A stretch of DNA of 64,000 nucleotides from Ligula intestinalis (Eukaryota > Platyhelminthes > Cestoda > Diphyllobothriidea > Diphyllobothriidae). This document shows positions 1 through 11,622 of this stretch, one piece after another. The stretch covers positions 14,033,887-14,097,886 of the forward strand of contig JAYGXS010000006.1 in the NCBI GenBank assembly GCA_036362985.1, written 5' to 3'. The notes below the pieces were generated by a model. The model searched no databases, was not told the DNA's origin, and saw only the letters and a program-made list of their open reading frames with translations. Numbering within the stretch: position 1 is the stretch's first letter; each line of letters opens with the position of its first letter. The translations under genes and the position numbers were made by a program.

Positions 1-47
<47 letters not shown>
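1..47. repeat. (TC)n microsatellite
   Basis: A pure dinucleotide TC tract occupies the first 47 bases and runs off the left edge. It is a simple repeat with no coding content. Confidence 0.97.
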
Positions 48-51
<4 letters not shown>

Positions 52-2493
52 ACTGACCCGACTGATCTCAAACACTCACTTGGGACCCGTTCGATCTCCT
101 GAGCGAACGTGTCCTCCCAAGTCAGACTTCCTCCATATATTCTCCCTTCCCTTGTGTAAGCAATATTCTCTTCCATCTACTCTGGCCTTTACGGACTTTT
201 CTTCCGCACTTAGTAACCATGGTCTGAAGATCGCAGTTACTGGGTTTGACTCACTTAACCCCCTGCGATATGGACCTCGTCCCATACTGATAATTGTGTG
301 CATAATTCTGTCACTATCAACAATCTCACCTGCTTAAACTTATCATGGTGCGCCAGAAGCCGCGGCTTGTACGATGTTCAGCTAAAAAAGGAAACGTCGG
401 TCCTCTCAGGGCGGGAAATCAGGATGTAATGACTACTTCTTAATGTGGCACTTTTATTGAGTTGCGATCGACGCCGCCCCTTATTCTTGGTTGTACGTCA
501 ACCTGATTTATTGTGTGCAGGTCAGTCGTGCGTTGTACGTGTAGACGAACTGTTAAATTGTGTGAGACACTCCGTCCAAACCAAACTTCGGTTGCCTTGA
601 CTTTGTTTCCTCACCGTGTCTAAGGTTATTAGGAAGAAGAGTGTAGCCGGTGCTAAAATCATCCTCCCGGCGCTCGTCATCCTTTTGAGGGACATAGTGA
701 ACATTAATCGTTCGGAATGGCTGAACTGCTACGTAATCTCACAGACTTGAATGATAAGATATGTAGTTACTGTAAAGAACGCATTTATCAAATGTCTGTG
801 AACAATCTTGCTACTTTTTAACTATATTTGAGTAGTACACTTACACAAAATTACCAATCGTATTGCAGGATATTCTGATCTTGTAAAGGGATCGATGAAT
901 GCCACGCTATCATAGTTAAAATATCTGATTGTAACCGATAGCACAACGATTCCATAGCTTTGTGGCAAATGGGCGCGGGTTTGAGCCTATGGCTGACCGG
1001 TACGAATTTACAACCGCAAATGGCTATATCCGTTTCTCTTTTATTTATCAGAACTCATTCCTTTAGGTTATTTGATAAATGTGCAGAAACTTTGACTGGC
1101 CTGCTCAATGGCTCATTCAGTCACTCTAGCTTGTTATTCATTGCATGCTTAAAAGGCCGCTTTTCCGCGCCTGACTGGGAGCTACCTGTTAGTGCTACTT
1201 CTTAAAAACGTCTTTTGATTTAAAATGTGTTTGTGGCTGAATGACGTGAGTAATTTAAATATTGAAAGAGTTTGAATCTTTTAGTTGATAGTCACTTGAT
1301 TTGTTAGATGCAAAAAGTTAAGATTTACTCTATTTATATCAGTAGAATTTAAACCACATCAGTTGCCCTAAAACCTTCGGACAAAGGGGTATCGACAAAA
1401 TATGGAGTCCGGGATGGCCATCTCTGGCTTATTAACGATCGTCAGCCAGCCAAAATCAATCCCGCCTTCAGGAAACAGGGGACTTGGACCCGAATTCTTT
1501 GGTTAGTACACGTTAATGTGTCCAATGCTCCACGGCTGAGCCAAGGGCCCGTTGTTCCATTGGTAGTGATAGTAAATATCAACCATGGTGATGAAAGCCC
1601 CATCCGAAATCCCTTACAACTCGTCATATCCTTCGAGAGACGTAAACTCGGGATCAAAATTCCTGATTACACACAACTTTGACTATTTAAAGACGAAAGC
1701 AAACTTACAGGTATTACTCGACCGCGTCTGAAGGAATTATTGTCATCCATCTTTTAAAATGCACTCTGAACGCCTGCAGGTGATCGTGAGTGCCTTAAAA
1801 TTTGCAGAAGTGTCAACTTTGCTTATTTATTTCGCCTTAGTGACTTTTCGTTGTTATCTTTATTTAAACCTTGTCTGAGACTTAATAAAGATATGTTTTA
1901 GAAGGACACAGAAGAGGCGCGGACTTATGATGTCTGTTTCGGTCATCAGGCCAATCAGTTGCAATCCCCATACGAATTTATAGGTTCTCTCAGGTAACCG
2001 ATAACATGCGGGGCAGTGGCTGAGCAAAGTGGGAATTCTACTCAAATATTTGATGATTTAATGACCAGATTTACAATATCAGTTTCCCCTGGGTCCAAGG
2101 TTTGTGCAAAGCTATCTCATGGCGGAAAACAGGCTAGAGCTGATCCTAACAGTCTTCTATATCTTCGTTGGCATTCCTCAGACATAATTGGTTTTATCTT
2201 GCACGCCAGCACACCAGCACACACGCAAAAGCCCATTTGCACGCCTCTGTACATCTTGACTTGCCTTAAAATCGTCCATTTTTCTGTCTTTGCGAATTAA
2301 TATTTGTTTTCCTCTACTGTAAAGGCTGCTGAAAATTGTTACACGCCCAGTTGCCATGGCAGGGTTTTGTGCATTGTTTTATTTATACAGAATTTAACCT
2401 GCACTGACTGTCATTTGCTCCCTAGCCTCTTACTTAAGACAATAGGCGAGGGATCTAGTAAGTTTTAGAGGTTTTTCGGCAAAGGATAGTTTA
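48..2493. other. intergenic DNA without a recognisable gene
   Basis: Six-frame reading gives only short unrelated ORFs with no recognisable domain. The one structured item I see is a tRNA-like SINE piece near 1468-1558 on the minus strand, listed separately. Confidence 0.5.
1468..1558 (-). repeat. tRNA-derived SINE fragment
   Basis: On the minus strand this stretch has a box A-like segment (TGGCTCAGCCGTGG) and, about 45 bases on, a box B-like segment (GGGTCCAAGTCCC), as in the tRNA-derived head of a SINE. The cloverleaf is not convincing enough for a functional tRNA gene. Confidence 0.4.
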
Positions 2494-3040
2494 AGTAGTG
2501 CACCTCATATATCCTCTAGTCCCACCATTTTGTCCTACGGAAACGGTGGCAATAGGGGTTTTTGTGAGGAATAATTAAGGCAGCGAAGGAAATTTGTCGA
2601 AGTAAGTGGAAAGTGGAAAACTCTAGTTGAATTTTTTTCCTGCGACTGCTGGGACTAAGTTGTCCCACAGATAAATTGAAGGTGTGCGCGGCGCTTCGGG
2701 CCGCGGACTGAACTCATCTAACTCCAGAACGGTAAGTTGGACCTCAAGTAAGTTAAAGTAGATATGCTCCTAACCACCATTTCTATTTTCTTCAGGAATT
2801 TCAAAAAACCTGCATCTTGATAATCGAGGTTTTCCGCAATACTTTAAACGATAATACAGATAAGGAAAATCAACAGATATAAATCAACAACATTTCTTAA
2901 TACATTAAAATAAAAATGAATTACGCAGTTATTGAAGTATATTCCCCTGCCTATCCTTATTTTTCACTCATTAAACACCCTATAACCGCCGTTTCCGTAG
3001 GATGAAATGCTGGGACTAGGGGCATATGAGGTGCGCTACT
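2494..3040 (+). mobile_element. MITE-like element with long terminal inverted repeats, copy 1
   Basis: The two ends are inverted copies of each other over roughly 90 bases. The left arm begins AGTAGTGCACCTCATAT and contains CTAGTCCCA and TCCTACGGAAACGG; the right arm ends with the inverse of these. The element has no ORF of note. A GC-rich hairpin-prone core (about 2676-2735) includes CCAGAACGGTAAG. The same core and arms recur in inverse orientation at 11657-12226, which makes this a dispersed family. I could not identify a clear target-site duplication. The superfamily is unknown. Confidence 0.75.
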
Positions 3041-6000
3041 AAAACTAATGTTTTCCACATTTCTTCTGGACGGCTAATTACTCGGTCTGATGTTAATTTT
3101 GAGACTTCACAGTGAGTTATAGGCTGTACTGAACATAAAACCTACAGTTCGATAGAATTCTTCCTATGCAGCCAAAATTTCGAAAATTTGAAAAATCGCG
3201 CTAAGTTTGACAACTACATGTGCGAAAAATTGTCCGTTTCCATCGTCAACATCCCATTTTGTGTTAATTAAGAGAACCCTCCTTTCCTCAGATTTCTTTT
3301 AGATAATTCTGGTATTGGATTACATTTTGCTTCAGGACATTCTTCAAAGTCTGGTGTATAATTTAAGATTTCCCGTCTATTAAAGCTTTCTTCCATAAAT
3401 TGAGATGGCTTAGCAAAACTTTTGGAATAAGATATCGTTTATCGACACAGCTAATCAACAACTAGCGCATGCCACCATCAGATGTCTCATAATCGTAGAT
3501 AATTAGTCTACTGCATTGGGGAATTAGCATTCACAGAGCAGTTACGGGACTTAATCGTTCCGCTCTATCTTGGAGCTCACGCTGAGCCCTGCCACCGGAC
3601 AGACAACAGCTCAATCGTTAGAGCATTGCAATTCTTACCAAGAGATTGCGGGTTCGGTTCTTAGGTGGTACAATACCTAGATTGGCTAATAAGACAGATC
3701 TGACTATTCAGGTCGCCCTCGTATTCGGTCATATTATTGCTGGCAATTAAAACTTCTTCTGCCCCCAATAGTCAGACACGATAGGTTTTCAATTTTTAAA
3801 GTGCAACATGCTTTCTGCATGATTTCAATTAATAATAAGGTGTGATGTTAAACTGCTCGAAAAAAATTATTTTATCAAGTAAAGTGCCTCACATAGACAA
3901 TAAACCAATTTAAAAATGTCTGCATGCGTTCGAGGTCTCTCTAACCCTGTATGTACTGCACAAAAACCAGGTGTGCATGGAAGCGAGTTCTAGTTAACTC
4001 ATAGGCAATAGGAGAACTGGTTAAAGGAAAAATATTCTAGATATACACTCTGTGCAAAGCAAACAAAAATTCAACGCACACGATAATCTAGATAACACCT
4101 TGTCTAGTTGAAGTGCGCGTGATCAGCAAACTCTCCTTTCCGACAGAACACAAAGCTATTCATTTGTTTTTCTCAGAAAATATTTCCGCATCATTAATGG
4201 TTTTTCAAAAAACTAGAAAGTCATGGTAACGTAAGACCATGTTGAAGCCACTTTGTAAAATGCTTATTGGCCGCATGTAAATCTGCCCGCTTAAAGAAAA
4301 TGGGTAGAGCGTTCACCGACCTAGTTACGGAACATGCTCAATATGGAGCTTTTGCAGGCATTCGCACGTGGGGTTGGGTAAGATATTCAGGTGTTCTATG
4401 ATCAATTATGAGATGTTATTTGCAAAGCCAACGTCCTCAAAGCCTGTTCTTGCAGGCATTCGCATTTGGGATTGGGTAGGACAGCCTGATGACGGCGAAT
4501 AAGTCAGAAATGGTCTTTTCGGTCTCCTTCCCCTTTGACGGTTCCATTCTATAAAACAATTCGCATATTTTTAGATTTCTGCAAATAATTGCGAATTAAA
4601 AGAACTTTAAGACTTTGATTTTGGCTCGCAAAACGTTATGGAAGAATGCACATCCAAATCCGTTCGTTTAAAACCTAACTGTAAATTCTTCCGTGCACTG
4701 CACAGAGGCTTAAATGTGTTTGAAACATTTCAATACTTTCGCGGGGACAGCTTTTTCTTCCAGTTTATACTTAACGGAATAGCACCTTTAGTTGTCGTGT
4801 AAATACTGCTTACTCATGTTTGACGTGAATCCTAGATTATTTTCATGTGACCAGCATTGGAATTTTTGAACAGCCAATGAAATTTTACAATCGGTAACGC
4901 CCACTTCTGGCGACCAATAGGGCAGCTAGTAAGCCGAGTTCTAACTGTTACCAATGTGCAGCAAAATACCGCGCGCTTTGTGCACTTATTAATCCAAACA
5001 CGGAGCTCTCTGTGGGGAACTGCAGCCAGTTCTCCCCAGTCGTAAATGCTGATTGATATTTCATTGAGAGGACACCATTCAGGTTGATATTTCAAACTCC
5101 CAAGGTGAGGTATTCGTGTGGTAACTGATTGATTATGAGATTTTCCTTGCAATAACAAAGTCCTCAACCCCTGAACACTTAAGATTTTTTATCATGTTTG
5201 CTAGATTTATATTGTGACTATGTAGTTTATGCTTTTAAGTAGCTCGTTGCACATTAATATGTCTGAGTCACTCAATATATATTCGATCACGCTTCTAAGA
5301 TCGATAAGAACCATGAAACCGCTGTCTTTGGTTGGCCTATTGCACCCTTAGCAAGCTACCTTTGTCTTTTATATATATATCTTCCATAACTATGGTAAGG
5401 GTTTTTGTTGAAAAAGGGAAAAGAGATCTAGAAAGAGCTTTTGAAGGAAACGTAGACCAACTTTTTGAGCAATAGCTTTAAGCTATTGCTGTGAAATTCT
5501 ATGATACCGATCAGTTCTTATTAAGGCCTCAAGGAACTAGCTACGTTTCGCTCACCTTGCAGTAATACGAATCATGCGATCATTCACCAGCTAAAAATAT
5601 ATAATGGAAATCGCTGCCTCAAGTATCACATTTCAACTTATCTTACTAAATTAACGCCAGTCCCTTTTTAGAAATGTTATGTGAGGATCCACTAATCATA
5701 GCAAATGGCACTGAGAATATTGTTAGAATATTCACCGGCAGATATCGGTGAGCACTCAGGAATGAATAAACCTCCTAGCCGCCGAATTTACGTTCATAGA
5801 CTTAATATGATATATCACTTTATTTTGATCTCTAAATGCAAAAGCACGAGCACAGCTATCCAAAACTGAAGATGTAAACATTGAAAGGTGTCACTCGTAT
5901 CGGTACTTGCCCATATGCGATACTAACTCCCCTCAAGAGATTTAAGCAGGCAAATGAAACCATCCTTAATACCCTTATAGGACTATAGCATATAATAAAC

Positions 6001-6264
6001 ACCGATTCAACAATTATTCATCATGCCTACGGTCTCCCTATGGATGAACTAAAGTTTTGCTTATTCCACCGAACCTACTGAACCACCCACCGAACCAATA
6101 TCCTACTCAATTGCCACAGAAGCAGCCACTTAAAACTGCCAGTTTTGAACCGTACGTTACCGCAACATCATCCACGAAATGTTTGATGATCCGCCCTCAC
6201 TATTAGAAATGCCAGCACGCTGGGTCAAACGAATCGCCTTGTGTTGGACCGGGATCAGCGCCGT
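3041..6264. other. intergenic DNA with SINE and short local repeats
   Basis: There is no convincing gene. A tRNA-like SINE lies at about 3596-3760. A locally duplicated motif (GCAGGCATTCGCA followed by TGGGRTTGGGTA) occurs at about 4354 and 4453. A related unit (TTATGAGAT ... GTCCTCAA) lies at about 4408-4440 and 5130-5167. A perfect 11-bp-arm hairpin (AGCAATAGCTT / AAGCTATTGCT) lies near 5468-5491. Confidence 0.45.
3596..3760 (+). repeat. tRNA-derived SINE
   Basis: A box A-like AGCTCAATCGTTAGAGC is followed at tRNA spacing by a box B-like GGGTTCGGTTC. After it comes a body segment (AAGACAGATCTGACTATTCAG ...) that resembles the body seen at about 30013-30075 and 30276-30300. The shared head and body over several loci suggest one SINE family. 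Confidence 0.5.
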
Positions 6265-6905
6265 AGGTTTCCATAGGATGTAAAAGTAAAGAAGACAAAT
6301 GATCGAGCACTGGAACGGGATGTATTTTTTCCTGAGCTTTCGCGCTCCTACAAGAGCCCATCATCAGAGGTGGAGAAACAGCAACAAATGGGGTAGCTAC
6401 GTGGGGCGTGTGTACAATGACTTAAATAAGGAAACGTAGCTGTTCATATGCTGCTGGTTTTCGGGTGGAAAATAGCTCCCAGCTGCGAGCTATGCAAAGC
6501 GCTTTACGCCCGAATTGTTCACGAATGAGAGAGAATATTCGCATTCCAGGTATGTCTATTGGTAGAGAAGACAAATGATCGAGCACTGGAACAGGATGTA
6601 TTTTTTTCCTGGGCTTTCGAGCTCCTACAAGAGCCCATCTCTCATTTGTGCTTCGCATAGCTCGCAGCTGGGAGCTATTTTCGACCCAAGAAGCAGCAGC
6701 ATATGAACAGCTACGTTTCCTTATTCTATTTATTGTACACGCGGCCCACTTAACTACCACATTTCTTGCTGTTTCTCCACCTATGACGATGGGATCTTGC
6801 AGGAGCTCAAAAGCTCAGGAAAAAATACAACCCGTTCCAATGCTTGATCATTTGTCTTCTTTACCAATAGACATACATGGAATGTGAATATTCTCTCGCA
6901 TTCGT
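6265..6905. mobile_element. foldback cluster of Penelope-like element termini (family B)
   Basis: This is a large imperfect inverted repeat. A block at about 6285-6500 recurs inverted at about 6650-6870, and a third, direct copy of part of the block sits in the centre (about 6519-6640). Each block carries CTTTCGNGCTCCTACAAGAG or its inverse. Read on the minus strand at 6331-6370 this gives CTGATGA, a short stem (GCTC TTGTAG GAGC) and GAAAG, a hammerhead-like core. The same terminus, with an endonuclease relic attached, occurs at 14.3-15.0 kb. The arrangement fits rearranged or multiply inserted PLE ends. No intact ORF is present. Confidence 0.6.
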
Positions 6906-7898
6906 GGACGTGAAAGTGCATGAGCACCTGCTGCAAAGCGTATATGATTGACAAAACCACCGCAGTTATGACCCCGATGACCACACATGTCCTGGGAGAA
7001 TAAATTAAATTTCGTTTTTTTTACGGAGACCGTGCAGACTTGAAGGCACAACCTGTGATCCCTTATCTAATGTGACGTCACCTCTAGGCTAGAAAATTCA
7101 TTCTTAACCGACTTTTTAATGGAACCTTAACCGTTATACAGCTTCATTATTACCGTTTCAGGAAGAAGGGTCATTTGGATTGCAAATGCAACCAACAGCT
7201 AAGTTTATAAATAGAAACAATTCAGGCTTTTCGCCATCAGTTAAAGCCATTGCGTGAATGTATAAGCCCCCGCAAACTCGCCAAAAAGACTGAACAAATG
7301 CTTTCTTTCCCAGTGAACTAGTTGACCGAAGGATTGTTTTATGAGTAAGTTAGACACCTGCGGGTGGAAGAGTACTCATTAAAAGGCAGCGTACCCCATA
7401 GTTGTGAGTCAGTTAGGGTTTTGTCCTATGCATATCAGGGATGTGTAATCTATTAAACAGTGTTTTCATGTTGGCGGTTTATTTCAAGAATTCAGTCAGA
7501 ACCTTGTGTTTTTAGGGGTACGATGAACATTTTTACAGTCGTATGGGGACAGAGAATCATCTAAGCTTCCGTACACTTATCACGACAGATGGAACATCAC
7601 GGATGACAGGGTTCTTCACGATCCCATGCGGTCGGGGTAATAAAATTTTTTATGAGTCTGTTTTTAATGCAATAGTCCGAGTTTCCTTGAACTCCTTATG
7701 TCCTCCGCCATCTATAATTTCCTTGTAGCGCGACAGAAACAAGACGACCTAAAACTGGTATGGGTGCAGTATTGGAAAAGGCTGGTTATAGCAGAAAACA
7801 GGAAAGTATTACACCTTCATAAAGGCCAAAGAGACCAAGAACTCCATAAAACACGTGGGATGGTAAAACTCAAATCAAGTAGGCTTAAATGTAACATT
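6906..7898. other. intergenic DNA, nothing recognised
   Basis: There are only short ORFs with no domain I recognise, and no strong repeat structure is visible by eye. Confidence 0.4.
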
Positions 7899-8639
7899 GC
7901 CAATACAAGCAAACATGCGAGTCCAAGGAAGCAATTGAGAAGAAGGAGAAGAAGACTCGATCGCTGGGACAATACGCTTATTCGCCTGACGTTTCGACAT
8001 CCGTCGCGGATTTATCATCAGAGACATGAGTAGGAGAAGTGGGTTAAGCATGCGCAGACGTTTTGCAGTATTTATAGGACACGGTCATTACTGCAAGCAT
8101 ACAGCGACAATTAAGGTTAATTGCCTTCTTGTGCGTGAATTGCTTGTTGGACGGCACGCATGCTCTGACCTGTTGAACTTTCATCACGGGCGGTGAGCTC
8201 GGGCGTGATGATTGCTCGGCCGTCTGACTCCCCGGTGTCGGCGTAGGATGAGGCGGTGGCCTGCCCGTTCCTCAAGTGACGGCTTGCTTTGGCCACATTG
8301 AATCTCAGGATTGAATATGGATTGGGCAAATCGTTGCACTTGTTTATGGATTGGGGGCCCGTGAACCATAACTCAAGTAGTTCTCGGCTCACCCGATTGT
8401 CACCTCTTGCGAGAATTTCGGCCTCAGCAAATTTGCTGACAGCATCACAATACTCCCGGCCAATACAAGCAAACTCCTGTGCATATATTACCCGCTCCTT
8501 CTTTCGTTTTATTCTGATTTCTCTGATGATGTATCCGCGACGGATGTCGAAACGTCAAGCGAATAAACTTATTGCCCCAGCGACCGAGTCGTATTCTTCT
8601 TAATTTCTCCCTGGGACTCGCATGTTCGCTTGTATTGGC
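7899..8639 (-). mobile_element. Penelope-like element remnant, family A copy 1, with inverted termini
   Basis: The left end (GCCAATACAAGC...) and right end are inverted copies of each other over about 125 bases, giving a 741 bp unit. Both termini contain the sequence that reads outward as CTGATGA, a stem ATCCG-CGA-CGGAT, then GAAAC and GTCARGCGAATAA. It lies on the plus strand at 8523-8560 and on the minus strand at 7985-8021. The centre encodes, on the minus strand, a relic of the C-terminal part of a PLE endonuclease. Hammerhead motifs in the terminal repeats are established for PLEs. The inverted-terminus layout is typical of decayed insertions. Confidence 0.7.
8117..8392 (-). pseudogene. 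PLE GIY-YIG endonuclease C-terminal relic
   Basis: This 91-codon open stretch begins near SRELLELWFTGPQSINKCND. That resembles the segment after the GIY-YIG nuclease fold in Penelope-like polyproteins, where an SRELLE-W...SINR/K-DLP pattern is common. A sister copy at 41490-41780 has the pattern SRELLESWFSGPQSINKGDG. The catalytic GIY-YIG core, the reverse transcriptase and a start region are all missing, so this is a fragment trapped between the inverted termini of family A copy 1. Assignment rests on motif resemblance and on its position next to hammerhead-like ends. Confidence 0.55.
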
Positions 8640-11163
8640 TGGTTATAGCATCTGCGCATGTCACACTTGAACTCCTTCCTATCTCTTAATGCAACAGAAT
8701 TCGATCAGAAGAGGGTCGTAGATCTCACACAAGCGCAGGTGCCATAAAACCACTGTAAAGAGGGGATACCGAAGCCTAATCCTCATTTCTGATGGAGAAA
8801 AAACTTAACCTCAACAACTAAGAACCTTCTCAATCAGTGTGCCGTAATAGTTCTAACAACGTCATATCTTGTGGTAATTGGATGTATGTTCACTGGCCAG
8901 GAGGATGGCTTTAGTTTTCCTTTCTCCTGCATCAGTGGTCTGTCCGAGTGATTATGTCTGCTGGTTCTGGCTGGTGTGGTGTATCTGTGCATTTGTGTGT
9001 TCCGTGTTTGCGCTACACCCTTGGTCCACATCTACAATTCATCAAATATGCGAATAGGAATATCCAATTTATTTTGAAATTCCCAGACTACAGATGATAG
9101 TCCGAATATTCTATGCGTTATTTTACTGTTCTATTGATCAGGAACGCATGTGTTTACAAACATTGCTATGTGTACGTCTTGCTCGAGTATGTGTGTAGAG
9201 GGTGTGTTTGACGGTATCCTGTGCTCTTCTGTTATGGTTTTTGCGTATGCCTAGGGTCAGATAGGACTAAGGCGGCCACGACGGACATGGGTAGAGGCTC
9301 CTGGCAATGTTCTTTCAATCGCCCTGCTACAAAACTGGAGCACCAGACGTCCAACCATGGTGCAATTATTTCCAGCTTGCTAAAACGACGGGATTTTTTT
9401 ATTAATAAGCTTGAACCTGAGCAGTCGTTTCACAAAAACCTTGTAAAGCCTCTCAAGATTGGCGTACAAATGATTACGTCGCTCACAAAATTAACATCAT
9501 TTCGAAGTTGAACATGACAATATCTCAAAATAGGAAGTTGAAATTATCACACAGAACACAACACGACGTTTGTATTCTCAAAGTTCAAACTCCTGGTGTT
9601 GGCTATAGTTAATTTCCCTTGGACTTAGTTACATTTCTATGGTTTACCATTCTTTGACTCTTTCCTTCTGTGGGATGAAGCTGAATTGTTTCCAATTGCC
9701 ACCTGAAACAAAATTCTACAAAAAAAACATGATCATTTCATTGAAAGCTGCCCCTCGTAGTCACAGTGTTAAACATCGCAGTCAAATATGGATACACAAA
9801 ACTTCGAAATGTTTAACCAAACCTTTACAAATGCAGGTTTGGCAAACCTACACCTTATATTACTTTAATTCAGGCCTGTATCGTAACACAGGTTGGTGTT
9901 TAACTGGGGATATTTGCAAGAGCCAAATACCAGCAGTTAAAATGGAGAGGACTAAGGTCCAAGGCTGAATATTCGAGAGCGTATGCATACCAAACCTGAA
10001 TTTTTTTAATTTTTAAAAGGGACATCTCGCGAAATAAAAAATTAAACTGATTATGCTGATGCAATAGGATGTGACGTCTTGGTAGGAGAGGCTATTTAAG
10101 TAACCTTCTGCGCTTAACTTCAAAACGTACTAAAAGACAACAGAGTGCCAATTTTTAATAGACTACTTCTCCTAACCTTTGATTTTCCATAACAGTTTTT
10201 GTCATTGGGATTACGAATGAACCTGTCATGCCCTAATATACTTGAAATGTGCTGGTATACAACGCAAACTCCCTCCCTAATCTACGGTTTTTTCTTTCTG
10301 GTTATATCAAACGCTCTTATTTTCCTTCTTTTGCGTTGTCTTGCATTTGATGCAGTCGTTGGTTACTCATATTCGAAAAAAGCAGACTGCATTTTTACTT
10401 CAGGCCAAATAAACTACTAGACACCTTAAACAGGAGTTGTCGGCGATTTTATATAGGTGAATAAGAGCCATGTTGAGTGATCTTAGCAGGTCTTGGTGGT
10501 TGCTGAGGCGTTTCTGATATGAGACAAGGCATAACAGGATTCTAGAGCTCTATTTTGGCTTTGTCTCAATCTCCGTGTGTCGTTTTTATGGGTCCCTTTA
10601 AATATTAACTCGCGAATTCCGCTTATAACTAAGAAAGGATAGCAGAGCTAGATGCACCTTTTCAGTATCTTAACCATTGTTTTTTTACTTTGGGGATTCA
10701 GTTAATCAATGGGAAAAAGTAGGACTTTACTTTTAACAAGTGGTTTGCAAGGCAGTGTAGCGAAACAACTTTCTGTGAATTTAACTTCGTAACTGCATCC
10801 GAAGGAGGATCCTTTCGTAGTACTTAATTCATCAAATTCATCTGCTTATATGAAAACCTGAGTCAGTGCACCTTCCCATCATCCTCAACTTCAACTTGTT
10901 AGTTCAGCGAACTAAGTTTTCCCTTAGAGGGTTCATCCACATCACGAAACATAAAAAACGCATCCAAAATATTGGCCCATAGGAAGTGAAGTCAAGGGGT
11001 TTGAGCTCCAAGGGAACATTTTATTTTTATGCTTAAAGATAAGAGATTCCGCATGCGTCTGTAAAATCAGTTTGCACATTTTGTTATCAAAAGTGAGGCA
11101 CACATTTATTCAGTATTCCAGAAAGGGATATATATCAGTAGGCTTGTTGTGTTGTGCTTGTAG
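8640..11163. other. region upstream of the prominin-like gene, no gene recognised
   Basis: ORFs here are short and carry no recognisable domain. If the gene has a promoter and 5' untranslated exon they should be in or upstream of this stretch, but I cannot point to a TATA box or CpG-rich start region. Confidence 0.35.
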
Positions 11164-11622
11164 ATGCTCGCAGCTGTTCAGGTATCACTTCTCCTCACCG
11201 GAATTGCCGCTTTCCTTTGGGCCGTGCCTTATGAAGATGGTGGCCTTCTGGACGAGTTCTTCAAAGTCAACCAAACCAACTCCTCCCTTATTGAGCTCGT
11301 GGACCTGCAGTTGACCTCGCAGTATCTTCTCAGTCGCCTGGAACGAAGGCTCTTTCAGCCAGATGGAGGTGTCAACTTGGAAGTACTTCAATTCTTACCG
11401 GCAGATTTAGGCGGTGGTGAACAGGGTGTTGCCGCGGCGCGCAACTCTCCCAACCGTAGTCCCGTAGTCAGCATTCTCATCATCACAATTCTCGTGCTCA
11501 CCTGCCTTTGCTGCATTGGGATATTAGTGCTAACGTGTGCATGCTGCTGTCACTGTAATGTTTCGTGTTGCAGGAAGGGGAAGACAAAAGGATTTCCTCA
11601 AAAACCGCTCGATTCAGCCAGG
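11164..11622 (+). CDS. prominin-like exon 1: signal peptide, N-terminal ectodomain, TM1, Cys-rich loop
   Basis: This exon encodes residues 1-153. A hydrophobic leader (MLAAVQVSLLLTGIAAFLWA) is followed by an acidic ectodomain with NQT and NSS glycosylation sites. Then comes a strong membrane helix (about 101-125) running into a Cys-dense stretch (about ten Cys between 114 and 136) and a basic KGKTKG segment. TM1 plus a Cys-rich first cytoplasmic loop is a prominin hallmark. The ATG is chosen because it opens the signal peptide. It sits directly after TTGTAG, which could be a splice acceptor. The donor is AGG|GTAAGA, phase 0. Confidence 0.85.

Noticed and set aside
4832..5167. A 111-codon minus-strand ORF.
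   Set aside because: No recognisable domain, and one end overlaps a locally repeated unit also seen near 4408; not supported as a gene.
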